Source: Betaproteobacteria bacterium
Lineage (GTDB): Bacteria > Pseudomonadota > Gammaproteobacteria > Burkholderiales > Thiobacillaceae
Assembly (NCBI GenBank): GCA_016873935.1
Contig: VGVT01000007.1
Location: 1-64,000, forward strand
Direction of reading: 5' to 3'
Length of the DNA: 64,000 nt
Under the pieces are notes generated by a model, which did not search any database, was not told where the DNA came from, and saw only the letters and a program-made list of their open reading frames with translations. Below, piece by piece: positions 55,864 through 64,000 of the stretch; position 1 is the stretch's first letter; the number at the start of each line of letters is the position of its first letter. The translations under genes were made by a program, and so were the position numbers.

Positions 55864-57327
55864 GTGAGGTCACGGCGGGCATCTGCAAAGCACCGCCCGT
55901 GCGGCTGCGAGGAACCGCTGGCCATCGGACAAGCGGGTCGCGAGCCAGGGTCGACTTGCTGGCTTGCGGCCCTCCTCGTCACGGTGGCGCTGGCCTACGC
56001 CAATGCCCTCGCGGCCGGCTTCCAGTTCGACGATTTCAACATCATCGTCGACAACCCGGCGGTGCATTCCCTGGCCGCCTGGTGGGCCGGCATGCCGGGC
56101 ATCCGGCCGCTGTTGAAACTGTCCTATACGCTGAACTGGCTGGCCGATCCGGGTCCGATCGGTTTCCATGCGGTCAATGTCCTGCTGCACCTGCTCAACG
56201 TCGCCCTGGTCTGGCGCTTGACCGCGCACCTGCCGGTCCGGGCCAGCTGGCAAGGCGGCCCTGAACGGTTTCGCGCGCGCATCCTGGTCTCCCTGCTGTT
56301 TGCCTTGCACCCCATCCAGACCGAGTCGGTGACCTACATCAGCGGCAGGTCGATGAGCCTGATGGCCGCCTTCGGCCTGGCCGCCCTGCTCTGCTGGCTG
56401 CAGGCGCCGGCCAGCACGCGGCCCCTTCTCTGGCGGGGGCTGGCCCTGCTGCTGTTCGCCGCCGCCGTCGCCAGCAAGGAGGTGGCGGTGGTCTTGCCGC
56501 TGGCATTGGTGCTGCTGTATCTGCAAGACGCCAAAGAGCGGCCGTCCCCCTTGCGGCTGATGCTGGTGGTCGGCCTATTCCTGGCAAGCCTCATCGGCCT
56601 GCTGTTCTGGCTCGGCTACGGCTATCTGCTGACCGCGCCCATGCAGCGCGGCCTGGCCGCCAACCTGGCCTCGGAAATCCACGCCCTGTTCTATCTGCTT
56701 GGCCAACTGTTCCAGCCGCACGCGCTCAATATCGATCCCGACCTGCCGGAATACCCCGGCTGGGCCCTCCTGCCCGCGCTGGAGGCCACGGCCATCATGG
56801 CGCTGCTGGGCTATGCCTGGACTGCGCGGCGGCGCCACCCCTGGCTGTTCTTCGGCCTGGCCTGGTGGCTGCTCCTGCTGCTGCCCACGCACAGCCTGAT
56901 TCCCCGCGCCGACCTGGCCAGCGAACGGCATTTCTATCTGGCCGCCCTGGGGCTGTACTGGATCGCGGGTGTCGCCCTGGCCAGCCTGCCGGCATTGCGC
57001 CCCGCGCCACGCTGGACCGCCATGCTGGCGGGACTGGCCATCCTCGGCATGTTGTTCACGGCCCTGCGCAACACCGATTACCGGGATGAGATCAGCCTCT
57101 GGCGCGCCACCGCCGCCCACTCGCCCGGGAAAGCCCGGGTCTGGAACAACCTGGGCTACGCGCATGCCCTGGCCGGCCAGACGCAAGCGGCCCGCGCCGC
57201 ATTCCGCGAAACCCTGCGTCTCGATCCCAAACACGCCCACGCCGCCCGTAATCTGAACGCACTGGACGCGGGATACTTCTCCCAGATGCAGGAACTTCCC
57301 CACCCCACCGACCGGAGACCGCCATGA
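55864..57327 (+). CDS. GT-C/TMTC-like membrane protein with TPR tail
   Basis: The 487-residue protein has about ten membrane segments and a C-terminal TPR (KARVWNNLGYAHALAGQTQAARAAFRETLRLDPKHAHAARNLNAL). The first periplasmic loop carries an acidic pair in FQFDDFNIIVDNPAV, as in GT-C glycosyltransferases of the PMT/TMTC type; HPIQTESVTYISGRSMSL and DLASERHFYLAALGLYW are also typical of this bacterial family. Start: GTG at 55864, three bases after the giant gene. It might transfer a sugar from a lipid carrier to the giant exported protein. Transferase activity is inferred. Confidence 0.82.
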   Translation: MRSRRASAKHRPCGCEEPLAIGQAGREPGSTCWLAALLVTVALAYANALAAGFQFDDFNIIVDNPAVHSLAAWWAGMPGIRPLLKLSYTLNWLADPGPIGFHAVNVLLHLLNVALVWRLTAHLPVRASWQGGPERFRARILVSLLFALHPIQTESVTYISGRSMSLMAAFGLAALLCWLQAPASTRPLLWRGLALLLFAAAVASKEVAVVLPLALVLLYLQDAKERPSPLRLMLVVGLFLASLIGLLFWLGYGYLLTAPMQRGLAANLASEIHALFYLLGQLFQPHALNIDPDLPEYPGWALLPALEATAIMALLGYAWTARRRHPWLFFGLAWWLLLLLPTHSLIPRADLASERHFYLAALGLYWIAGVALASLPALRPAPRWTAMLAGLAILGMLFTALRNTDYRDEISLWRATAAHSPGKARVWNNLGYAHALAGQTQAARAAFRETLRLDPKHAHAARNLNALDAGYFSQMQELPHPTDRRPP

Positions 57328-58307
57328 GCGCCAAGGAACACCTCACCTGGGAAACCGACCTGCGCCTGTTCAGTCCGGAGATGGCGAAGGGCTGGAGCCT
57401 GGCCATGGTGGCCACCTGGCTGGTGATGATGCTGATCCTGGGCATCGTCTTCGTCGCCCAGGGCGAGGCGGAGGACCTGCCGGATTTGGCCGGGGTTTTG
57501 CTGGCGGTGACGGCGGGCCTGTGGCTGCTGGGCTTTCTGGTCATGGCCCTGTTGTTCCGGGGCGGACTGCGGGTGCGCTACACGGTTTCCGAGACCGGCG
57601 TCCGCATGGACACCCTGGACAAGGTGGCGAAGACCAGCAATCGCCTGGCCATCGCCCTCGGTGCCCTCTCGGGCAAGCCGGGGCTGCTCGGCGCCGGCCT
57701 GATCAACCGCTCCCGGGAATCGGAAGCGGTGGCATGGGATGGCGCCTTTCGCGCCGAGTTGCGCCCGCAACGGCATCTCATCGTCTTCAAGGGATCCTGG
57801 CGCAGCCTCATGCTCGTGCAGTGCACGGCGGAGAATTACCCGCGCGTGGCGGCAAGAGTGCAGGCCGAAATGGAGCGTCATGGCACCAGCCGGCGCATCC
57901 CAGGCAAATCACCGCTGCCCGCCTACCTGGGCCGCACCCTGCTGGTGGCCCTGGCCAGCTTTCCCATCTTCGCCCTGCACGAGGAATACGACCTCGACGT
58001 GTTCCTGCCGCTGCTGATGTTCTGCTTCGCCCTAGCGACGATCTGGCTGATTCCCCTGTTCGGCTGGGTGGTGCTGGGCAGCCTGGGGCTGATCGCCTTC
58101 ACGGTGCTGGCGCGCTTGCTGGAGGAAACCCCGTCGTACATCCGGCCGGGGCAAACCTTCACCCTGCTTGAGGTCATGAGCAGCGAGGACTGGCTCATGC
58201 TGGGCCTGGCCGGGCTGGGCGCGGGGGTGCTGGTGTGGTTGTCGCTGGGCGCCCTGCGCGGGCGCATCCAGGCGGCGCTGATGGCTGACCAGGGCGACAT
58301 GGGCTGA
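57324..58307 (+). CDS. hypothetical polytopic membrane protein
   Basis: A 327-residue protein with two membrane helices near 25-85, a cytoplasmic or periplasmic domain of about 110 residues (RVRYTVSETGVRMDTLDKVAKTSNRLAIALGAL...SWRSLMLVQCTAENYPRVAARVQAEM) and three to four helices from about 205 to 310. The middle domain resembles a PH-like fold by its strand pattern, but no family is certain. The ATG overlaps the stop of the GT-C-like gene (ATGA), so it is the third member of the giant-protein operon. Confidence 0.8.
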   Translation: MSAKEHLTWETDLRLFSPEMAKGWSLAMVATWLVMMLILGIVFVAQGEAEDLPDLAGVLLAVTAGLWLLGFLVMALLFRGGLRVRYTVSETGVRMDTLDKVAKTSNRLAIALGALSGKPGLLGAGLINRSRESEAVAWDGAFRAELRPQRHLIVFKGSWRSLMLVQCTAENYPRVAARVQAEMERHGTSRRIPGKSPLPAYLGRTLLVALASFPIFALHEEYDLDVFLPLLMFCFALATIWLIPLFGWVVLGSLGLIAFTVLARLLEETPSYIRPGQTFTLLEVMSSEDWLMLGLAGLGAGVLVWLSLGALRGRIQAALMADQGDMG

Positions 58308-58465
58308 GGCTAGGTCGTGCCTGTCGGAAACTCGTCGGCGTGCATGGCGTTTCGCCGCCCCGCATCCCCCTGCTGACCGGAAACCCGCGTCAAATCAGGG
58401 ATCCGTGCCAACGGCAGGTCCGGCACGGAGCTTGCAAGGTCATGGTGGACACCACGGAGGACACC

Positions 58466-58621
58466 ATGACGATCACCCTCACCCCTACCCTGACGATCCG
58501 CATCCGGCGCGCCGCCGACCGGGCCTCGCGGGTGATCCGCACGCACACGCGCCGCCTGTCCATCACCAGCCTGTCCTTCCTGAAGATGGAAGTGATGCTG
58601 TTCAGGTACCACATCAAGTAA
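58466..58621 (+). CDS. small basic protein (51 aa)
   Basis: A 51-residue protein with a good GGAGG site 5 bases before its ATG. It is very basic (RIRRAADRASRVIRTHTRRL) with a hydrophobic end (ITSLSFLKMEVMLFRYHIK), so it may be membrane-associated or amphipathic. It ends one base before the stop of the convergent kinase gene. An ATG eight codons earlier also exists. It is short, and I know no family; the ribosome site and complete frame favour a real gene. Confidence 0.5.
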   Translation: MTITLTPTLTIRIRRAADRASRVIRTHTRRLSITSLSFLKMEVMLFRYHIK

Positions 58622-59917
58622 TCACACGGGAATCACCAGGGTGGCCGCCAGTCCGCCGCCCTCCCGATCCTCCAGTTCGATCCGCCAGCGATAGGCATCC
58701 GCCAGCTGCCGCACGATCGCCAGTCCCAGGCCACTGCCCCCCTCCTCCCGGCTGCGCGAGGTTTCCAGGCGATGGAACGGGCGGAATACCGCCTCACGCT
58801 GATCGGCTGGAATACCCGGCCCACGGTCCAGGACGGCGATGCGGATGTCCGCCTTGCCGCGGACCAGTTCCAGTTCCACAGGAGCGTCGCCACCGTAGCG
58901 GCGGGCGTTGTCCAGAAGATTTCCCAGTATCCGGCGTAAGGCCGCCTCGCCCACGCGGGCGCGGCAGGGCGCGCCCGGCTGCCAGCGCAGCGGGCCGAGG
59001 CGCGCGGCCTGTTGCGCGAGATCGTCCAGCACCTGGTTGAGGTCGCACTCGACCAGGTCATCCACCTTGAGGGCGCGGGCGAAGGCCAGCATGTCGGTAA
59101 TCAGGCGGTTCATCTCGTCGAGATCGCGTTCCATGCGCGCCACCAGCGCGGCATCGCCACCCTCCAGCAGAGACAGGGCCAGCCTGAGGCGGGTGATGGG
59201 CGTGCGCAGATCGTGGGAAATGCCGGACAGCAGCACCGTGCGGTTCTCCAGCAGGGCGCGTACTTCGCCGGCCATGCGGTTGAAGGCGACGGTGAGTTCG
59301 CGCAGTTCACGGGCGCCGGTTTCCGGCAGTCTCTCCGGATCTTGTCCGCGGCCGATCTCCGCCGCCTTTTGCGCGAGCCCGCGCAGTCGCCGGCTGGAGC
59401 GGCTGACCATGACCAGGGCGGTGAGGACGGTGAGGGCGGCCCCCAGGAGAAAGATGCCCATGGCCGCGAGCGGCGCTTCGAGGACATAGCGTTGGCGGTC
59501 GTAACCGACACGCAAGGTGGTGTCGGAGACGCGGATCTCCAGCCAGTCCCAGGCCGCGTCCGGCCCCTGCTTGAGGGTGACGGCCTGGCCCGAGCGTCGG
59601 CTCAGGGCGGCCTCGGCGAGGGCCGCGAAGTAGCCCGCGTCGGTGGCCTCGGGCAGTGGCTCGCGCGATTCGGCCAGCACCAGGTCGTGCCGGAAAGCCA
59701 GTTCCAGCTCGTAGTCGGTGCGGGTCTCGGGCGGCAGTTCGACCCAGGTCTGGGCGGCGAGGATGATCTTCGCCGCCAGATCGTCGGCGGAACGTTCCGC
59801 CAGGGGGCGGATCACCATGCTCCAGACCACCGCGAAGGCCAGGGCCTCGAACACCAGGAAGGCGGCGAGCAGGACGGCGGCGGTGCGGCCGAACAGGGTC
59901 TGCGGGACGAGGGTCAA
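58622..59917 (-). CDS. EnvZ-like sensor histidine kinase
   Basis: A 431-residue inner-membrane kinase. TM1 (about 12-36), a periplasmic domain of about 110 residues, TM2 (about 148-171), HAMP, the HisKA H-box with His235 (GISHDLRTPITRLRLAL), and HATPase motifs (NLLDNARRYGG, DRGPGIP, EGGSGLGLAIV). The HDLRTPLTR-type H-box groups it with EnvZ. Its ATG overlaps the response-regulator stop (ATGA). It phosphorylates the OmpR-like protein encoded upstream. Confidence 0.95.
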   Translation of the reverse strand: MTLVPQTLFGRTAAVLLAAFLVFEALAFAVVWSMVIRPLAERSADDLAAKIILAAQTWVELPPETRTDYELELAFRHDLVLAESREPLPEATDAGYFAALAEAALSRRSGQAVTLKQGPDAAWDWLEIRVSDTTLRVGYDRQRYVLEAPLAAMGIFLLGAALTVLTALVMVSRSSRRLRGLAQKAAEIGRGQDPERLPETGARELRELTVAFNRMAGEVRALLENRTVLLSGISHDLRTPITRLRLALSLLEGGDAALVARMERDLDEMNRLITDMLAFARALKVDDLVECDLNQVLDDLAQQAARLGPLRWQPGAPCRARVGEAALRRILGNLLDNARRYGGDAPVELELVRGKADIRIAVLDRGPGIPADQREAVFRPFHRLETSRSREEGGSGLGLAIVRQLADAYRWRIELEDREGGGLAATLVIPV

Positions 59918-60627
59918 GCGGTCCTGCCCTTGGGCGAGAACAGGTAGCCCTGGCCCCAGACCGTGCGGATATAGGCCGGATTGGCCGGGTCTTCCTCCAG
60001 TTTGCGGCGCAGCCGGGTAACGCGCACGTCGATGGATCGGTCGAAGGGATCGCGTTCGAAACCCTTCAGCCAGTCCATGATCTGGTCGCGCGACAGGGCG
60101 CGGTTGGGATGCTCGACAAACAGCTTGAGCAGGCTGAACTCGGCCTGGGTCAGGGTGATTTCCTCGCCGTCCCGGCTCAGGCTCTGGGCCGCCAGGTCGA
60201 GGACGAAGGGACCGAAACGCACCGTCTCGTCGCCCCCCGCCTCGGCCTTGGCCGCCACGCCCCGCCGCAGCACGGCGCGGATGCGGGCGAGCAGCTCGCG
60301 CGGGTTGAAGGGTTTGGCCAGGTAGTCGTCGGCACCCACCTCCAGGCCGACGATGCGATCGATGTCCTCGCCGCGCGCGGACAGCATGATCACCGGTACG
60401 TCGCGCGCGGATTTGAGACGTCGGGTCAGGGCCAGGCCGTCCTCGCCGGGCAGCATCAGATCCATCACCACCAGATCCGGACGGAAGCCGGCCAGGCGCT
60501 CGTCCATCTCCCTGCCGTCGCGTGCCGTGGCCACCGCCATGCCCTGCTTGGCCAGGTAATCCGCGAGCAGATCGCGGATGCCCGCGTCGTCGTCCACCAC
60601 CAGGACCTGGGGGTTCTCGTTCACCAT
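59914..60627 (-). CDS. ompR: OmpR-type response regulator
   Basis: A 237-residue regulator: receiver domain with Asp13/Asp14 and phosphorylation site Asp56 (VVMDLMLPGEDG), Lys in YLAKPFNPRELLARI, and a winged-helix DNA-binding domain (about 135-232; LTQAEFSLLKLFVEHPNRALSRDQIMDWLKGFERDPFDRSIDVRVTRLRRKLEEDP). The sequence is close to true OmpR. It shares a promoter region with the DUF3106 gene, where TGTTAC repeats lie. Confidence 0.92.
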   Translation of the reverse strand: MVNENPQVLVVDDDAGIRDLLADYLAKQGMAVATARDGREMDERLAGFRPDLVVMDLMLPGEDGLALTRRLKSARDVPVIMLSARGEDIDRIVGLEVGADDYLAKPFNPRELLARIRAVLRRGVAAKAEAGGDETVRFGPFVLDLAAQSLSRDGEEITLTQAEFSLLKLFVEHPNRALSRDQIMDWLKGFERDPFDRSIDVRVTRLRRKLEEDPANPAYIRTVWGQGYLFSPKGRTA

Positions 60628-60644
60628 GCTTCTCCGAAACACTC

Positions 60645-60682
60645 TGTTACAAATTTATCCGAAGCGGAAACCCGCGTGTTAC
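60645..60682. promoter_or_regulatory. TGTTAC direct repeats in ompR / DUF3106 divergent promoter
   Basis: TGTTAC occurs at 60645-60650 and again at 60677-60682, 32 bases or three helical turns apart, beside an AT-rich patch (AAATTTAT). TGTTAC resembles part of the E. coli OmpR box. This may be the regulator's own binding site and the control point for the envelope genes to the right. Confidence 0.35.
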
Positions 60683-60722
60683 CAGCCCCGCCTAGCATGC
60701 GAAGCGTGACAAGGAGAGATGC

Positions 60723-61148
60723 ATGAAAGCCCGCAACCAACCCAATGCCAAATACTTCCTCGCCCTGCTGGCCAGCCTGGCCTGCGCGCCGGCCCTGGCC
60801 AACCCGTTCGAACCCGGGCCCGTGCTGCCGGCCTACGCCAAGATAGCGCAATTCAGCCCCGAGGAACGTCGCGTCATGCGCGAGCGCTGGGAACAGGCCT
60901 CGCCCGAAGAGAGGCTGCGCCTGCGCCGCGAGTTCCAGGATCGTAGCGAGCGCCTGCGTCCCATGCCCCCCGCCGAGATCGAGCGCGAAGGCCGCGGCCG
61001 GCGCGACGTCCTCGAAGAGGCGGGCCGCTTCGGCACCGGCTTCGAGCGCCGTCGCGGCGAGCGGGAACGCCTGGATCGACCCGAATCGTCTTCCTCCCCG
61101 GAAGGCATGTTCGACCGCCGCTTCTTGCGCGACGGCGAGCGTCCGTGA
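60723..61148 (+). CDS. exported DUF3106-type Arg/Glu-rich protein
   Basis: A 141-residue protein with a signal peptide (LALLASLACAPALA-N). The mature part is very rich in Arg and Glu, with FSPEERRVMRERWEQASPEERLRLRREFQ, which matches DUF3106, a periplasmic helical family of unknown function. An AAGGAG ribosome site precedes the ATG. It may be regulated by the divergent OmpR-type gene. Confidence 0.82.
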   Translation: MKARNQPNAKYFLALLASLACAPALANPFEPGPVLPAYAKIAQFSPEERRVMRERWEQASPEERLRLRREFQDRSERLRPMPPAEIEREGRGRRDVLEEAGRFGTGFERRRGERERLDRPESSSSPEGMFDRRFLRDGERP

Positions 61149-61177
61149 ACCACTCAACCAAGACAAGGAGTCCCAAC

Positions 61178-61693
61178 ATGAAACGCACACTGATCACCTC
61201 CGCCCTGACCATGGCCGTGCTCGGTCTGGGCACCGCCCAGGCTTCCCCCTTCCAGGACACCGCCTGGGTCATTTCCAGCACGCCGGTCTATGAAAGCGTG
61301 AACACCCCGCAACGCGACTGCTGGTCCGAACAGGTGGGCTACGAACGGCCACGCTCGCGCGACTACACCGGCGCGGTCATCGGCGGCATTGCCGGCGGCC
61401 TGCTCGGCAATACCATCGGCAAGGGCTCCGGCCGCAGCGTCGCCACCGCCTTCGGTGCCGCCACCGGCGCCATGGTCGGCGACAACCTCGGCAACGACGG
61501 CTACGAGTACCGCGCCCCCGCCCGGCCGCGCCACGAGCAGCGCTGCCGCACGGTGGACAACTGGAGCCGTCAGCTCACCGGCTACAACGTGACCTACCGC
61601 TACCAGGGCCACGACTACACCGACTTCCTGCCCTACGATCCGGGCCGCACGGTGAAGGTCAACGTCAAGGTCAGCCTGGCCGAACGCTATTGA
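61178..61693 (+). CDS. glycine-zipper (2TM) envelope protein
   Basis: A 171-residue exported protein. Signal peptide about 1-22 (LGTAQA-S), then a glycine-zipper membrane hairpin (AVIGGIAGGLLGNTIGKGSGRSVATAFGAATGAMVGDNLG), then a domain with two cysteines (RCRTVDNWSRQLTGYNVTYRYQGHDYTDFLPYDPG). It resembles the SlyB/YMGG family of outer-membrane-associated proteins. The ATG at 61178 has an AGGAG site 7 bases upstream; it starts 30 bases past the DUF3106 gene. Confidence 0.88.
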   Translation: MKRTLITSALTMAVLGLGTAQASPFQDTAWVISSTPVYESVNTPQRDCWSEQVGYERPRSRDYTGAVIGGIAGGLLGNTIGKGSGRSVATAFGAATGAMVGDNLGNDGYEYRAPARPRHEQRCRTVDNWSRQLTGYNVTYRYQGHDYTDFLPYDPGRTVKVNVKVSLAERY

Positions 61694-61724
61694 CCTCCTC
61701 GGCGCGCCGGGTTTGTAGCCCGGC

Positions 61725-63704
61725 GTGCGAGCGGTTACATTGGCGGCCTTTCCAGATGTGCAGCGATACGTGCTCCTCAGATTTTTACCGAGCCTGGCGT
61801 TGCTGGCCGCGTTGCTCGCATCGCCCGCCCACGCCAGCGTCGAAAGCAGTTTCAAGGCGGCCAGGGAAGCCTTCCAGAAGGGCCGCATGGACCTCTTCCA
61901 GAGGCACGCGGCGAAGATTCCCGCCGATCATGACCTCGCGCCCTACATCGAATACTGGCGGCTGAAGGCCAACTCCCCCGGCGTCGAGGCGCAACGCGCC
62001 TTCATCGCCCGCCACGCCGACAGCCACCTTTCCCAGATCGTGCGCATCGACCTCGCCCGCCGCTTCGGCGGCGAAGGCCGTTGGCCGGAATTCCGCGAGG
62101 AATACCGGCAACTGCCGCGCCCGGACCAGGAATTGCAGTGCCATGCCCTGCGCGCCAGCCTGCAGGACAACGAGCCCACGGCGGAAAAAGCGGCCATCGC
62201 CCTGTGGCGTGTGGCGAAGGATCTGCCCTCCGCCTGTGACGCGGTGTTCACCCTCCTGGTGGAGCGCGGCATCCTCGACACCGAGGAACGCTTCATCCGC
62301 CTGCGCCTGGCCCTGGAAACCGGCAACCTGCGCCTGGCTCGTGAACTCATTGCGCGCCTGCCGACGGAAGCGGGCATGGACAGCGACGCCCTGACACGGG
62401 GCCACGCTGGCGACGAGAAGCTGCTGGCCACAGCCGACGAGCGCCGCGGTCAGCGCGAGGCATCTCTGTACGCCCTCTCGCGCATTGCCCGGGACGATCC
62501 CGCGCGCGCCGCCGCGCTCTGGGAACAGCATCACGGCCAGTTCCCCGCCCAGGAACAGCTCTATGGCTGGGGACAGGTCGCCATGCACGCCGCGCGCCGT
62601 CATGACGCCCGCGCCCTGGAATGGTTCACGCGCGCCGGCGGCGCCCACGGCGAGGCGCAGTTGTTGTGGAAGGCGCGCGCCAGCCTGCGCGCCGGCAGGT
62701 GGCTGGACCTCTACAACACCATACAGGCCATGCCGGAAGCGATGCAGAACGAACCGGTGTGGCGCTACTGGAAGGCACGCGCCCTCAAGGCCATGAACGC
62801 GTTCTTCCCCGCCAACGTGCTGTTCGCCGGCCTGTCGCGCGAATTCCACTACTACGGGTTGCTGGCGGAGGAGGAACTGCCGGTCAAGGTGGAAACCCGC
62901 CCCCTCGAGTACAAGGTGACGCCGGACGACCTCAAGGCGGCGGAGGCCCGGCCCGCCCTGCGCCGCGCCCTGCTGCTGCGCAAGCTGGACGACATGGGTA
63001 ACGCCATGGCGGAATGGAGCTTCGCGCTGGGCGGCCTGGACGACCGCCAGCTGCTGGCGGCGGCCGAACTCGCCCGCCGCGAGGGCTGGTACGACCGCGC
63101 CATCTTCACGGCCGAGCGCACCCGCGAGGTGCACGATTTCGATCTGCGTTATCTCGCCCCCTACCGCGACCTGGCCAGCGCCCAGGTCAGCCAGAACGGC
63201 CTCGACGAGGCCTGGATCTACGGCCTGATGCGCCAGGAATCCCGCTTCGTGCAGCACGCCCGCTCGGTCGCCGGGGCGCAGGGCCTGATGCAGATCATGC
63301 CGGCCACCGCGCGCTGGATCGGGCGTCAACTGGGTCTGAAGGCGAGCGCGTACAAGGAGATGCACCGGCCGGAGAACAACATCCGCTTCGGCACCTACTA
63401 CCTGAAGCGCATCTACGACGATCTCGACCAGTCGACGGTGCTCGCCACCGCCGGCTACAACGCCGGGCCAGGCCGCGCCCGCCGCTGGCAGGCGGATGTT
63501 CCCCTGGAGGGCGCGATCTACGTGGAGAGCATACCCTTCGCGGAAACCCGCGATTACGTGAAGAAGGTGCTGGCCAACGCCATGTACTACCGCAGCCGCT
63601 TCGGCGGCGATTCCGTCACGCTGAAAGACCGTCTGGGCGTGGTTCCCGCGCGCCGCGGCGTGGCGCCCGTGAATCAGGACGAGAAGGCGCCCTTCATCGA
63701 ATAG
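61725..63704 (+). CDS. slt: soluble lytic murein transglycosylase
   Basis: The 659-residue protein has a hydrophobic export signal (LLRFLPSLALLAALLASPAHAS), a long superhelical U-domain of hairpins, and a C-terminal SLT domain. The catalytic Glu505 lies in GLMRQESRFVQHARS; AGAQGLMQIMPATARWIG and ATAGYNAGPGRARRW are the remaining motifs. It cleaves peptidoglycan glycan strands with 1,6-anhydro product formation. The GTG at 61725 is a weak start; GTG codons at 61758 and 61770 would give a tidier signal peptide. Confidence 0.94.
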   Translation: MRAVTLAAFPDVQRYVLLRFLPSLALLAALLASPAHASVESSFKAAREAFQKGRMDLFQRHAAKIPADHDLAPYIEYWRLKANSPGVEAQRAFIARHADSHLSQIVRIDLARRFGGEGRWPEFREEYRQLPRPDQELQCHALRASLQDNEPTAEKAAIALWRVAKDLPSACDAVFTLLVERGILDTEERFIRLRLALETGNLRLARELIARLPTEAGMDSDALTRGHAGDEKLLATADERRGQREASLYALSRIARDDPARAAALWEQHHGQFPAQEQLYGWGQVAMHAARRHDARALEWFTRAGGAHGEAQLLWKARASLRAGRWLDLYNTIQAMPEAMQNEPVWRYWKARALKAMNAFFPANVLFAGLSREFHYYGLLAEEELPVKVETRPLEYKVTPDDLKAAEARPALRRALLLRKLDDMGNAMAEWSFALGGLDDRQLLAAAELARREGWYDRAIFTAERTREVHDFDLRYLAPYRDLASAQVSQNGLDEAWIYGLMRQESRFVQHARSVAGAQGLMQIMPATARWIGRQLGLKASAYKEMHRPENNIRFGTYYLKRIYDDLDQSTVLATAGYNAGPGRARRWQADVPLEGAIYVESIPFAETRDYVKKVLANAMYYRSRFGGDSVTLKDRLGVVPARRGVAPVNQDEKAPFIE

Positions 63705-63790
63705 GGTCCGGGTTGCGCGCGGACGGCCAACGGGCGAGGAATCCGGCATGAGCGGGTAAAATCCCGCCATCTTCATTCCGTTCCTCGATC

Positions 63791-64000
63791 ATGCCCATGC
63801 AAACACTTTGCGTTCTCGGCGGTGGCGGTTTCATCGGCCACCATCTCGTCAGCCTGCTCGCCGCCCGTGGCTACCGGGTGCGCGTACCCGCCCGCCGCCG
63901 CGAGGATGCCAAGGCCCTGCTGGTGCTGCCCGGCGTCGAAGTCATCGAAACCGACATCCACGACGAGACCTGTCTGCGCGAACTGCTCGGCGGCGTCGAC
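63791..64000 (+). CDS. NAD(P)-dependent epimerase-like (NDUFA9-type) protein, partial
   Basis: Only the first 70 codons are present. TLCVLGGGGFIGHHLVSLLAARGYRVRVPARRREDAK is an extended short-chain dehydrogenase Rossmann start (GGxGFIG). The region ALLVLPGVEVIETDIHDETCLRELLGGVD matches the NDUFA9-like epimerase family often found in betaproteobacteria next to soluble transglycosylase and tRNA-nucleotidyltransferase genes. The ATG at 63791 or the one two codons later could be the start. The gene runs off the window. Confidence 0.8.
   Translation, partial: MPMQTLCVLGGGGFIGHHLVSLLAARGYRVRVPARRREDAKALLVLPGVEVIETDIHDETCLRELLGGVD

Overview
The window is GC-rich chromosomal DNA with dense, often overlapping genes. 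It most likely comes from a betaproteobacterium of respiratory or chemolithotrophic habit (Thiobacillus-, Sulfuricella- or Rhodocyclales-like). This rests on the glyQ-glyS-gmhB-plsC order, the HX4E-type PlsC motif, paired Aat/Bpt transferases, several c-type cytochromes, cyanase and a large chemosensory cluster. The genus is an inference. I saw no tRNA, rRNA, CRISPR array, insertion sequence or phage gene.

Layout. 1-179: start of a coiled-coil outer-membrane-type protein, cut by the window edge. 346-2937: cyanate locus (cynS, a lone CbiM-type permease, a divergent CynR-like LysR regulator with an unusual Cys-rich tail). 2940-4140: TetR regulator, a DUF1348/SnoaL-like protein and two palindromic operators. 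4279-6046: secretin-like exported protein and a VKOR-thioredoxin fusion. 6057-9399: MarR regulator with a Cys/His tail, cytochrome P460-like protein, periplasmic rhodanese, CarH/LitR-type B12 photoreceptor regulator and a monoheme cytochrome c. 9696-10462: small hypothetical and folA. 10547-14843: MacAB-like export system. 14905-17212: NCS2 permease with a stand-alone double-Cache protein. 17270-21096: thyA-PilZ pair, then aat-bpt-unknown. 21225-24769: multi-PAS/GAF histidine kinase and FixJ-type regulator.

25051-37444 is one long chemosensory operon (CheY, MCP, STAS, CheA, MCP, CheW, CheR, CheD, CheB) ending in a heme-binding-type sensor GGDEF/EAL protein whose start overlaps the cheB stop. 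CheA carries MshEN-like 24-residue motifs, so both the cluster and its CheA may be wired to c-di-GMP. 37466-41735 (minus strand) encodes a Wolinella-type diheme fumarate reductase frdCAB plus a YgjP-like metallopeptidase. 41779-46209 carries plsC, gmhB, glyS and glyQ.

46372-58307 is the most unusual part. It holds a 3162-residue secreted protein of mixed Ig/PKD-like, helical and beta modules, followed almost without gaps by a GT-C/TMTC-like membrane protein with a TPR tail and by a second membrane protein. It looks like a three-gene system for making, possibly glycosylating and displaying a giant surface protein. 58466-64000 holds a 51-residue basic protein, an EnvZ/OmpR-type pair, a DUF3106 protein, a glycine-zipper envelope protein, a soluble lytic transglycosylase and the start of an NAD-dependent epimerase-like gene.

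Intergenic gaps are all under about 300 bases; the larger ones hold palindromes, repeat elements or terminator hairpins, listed individually. All family calls are from reading the translations; no database search was run.
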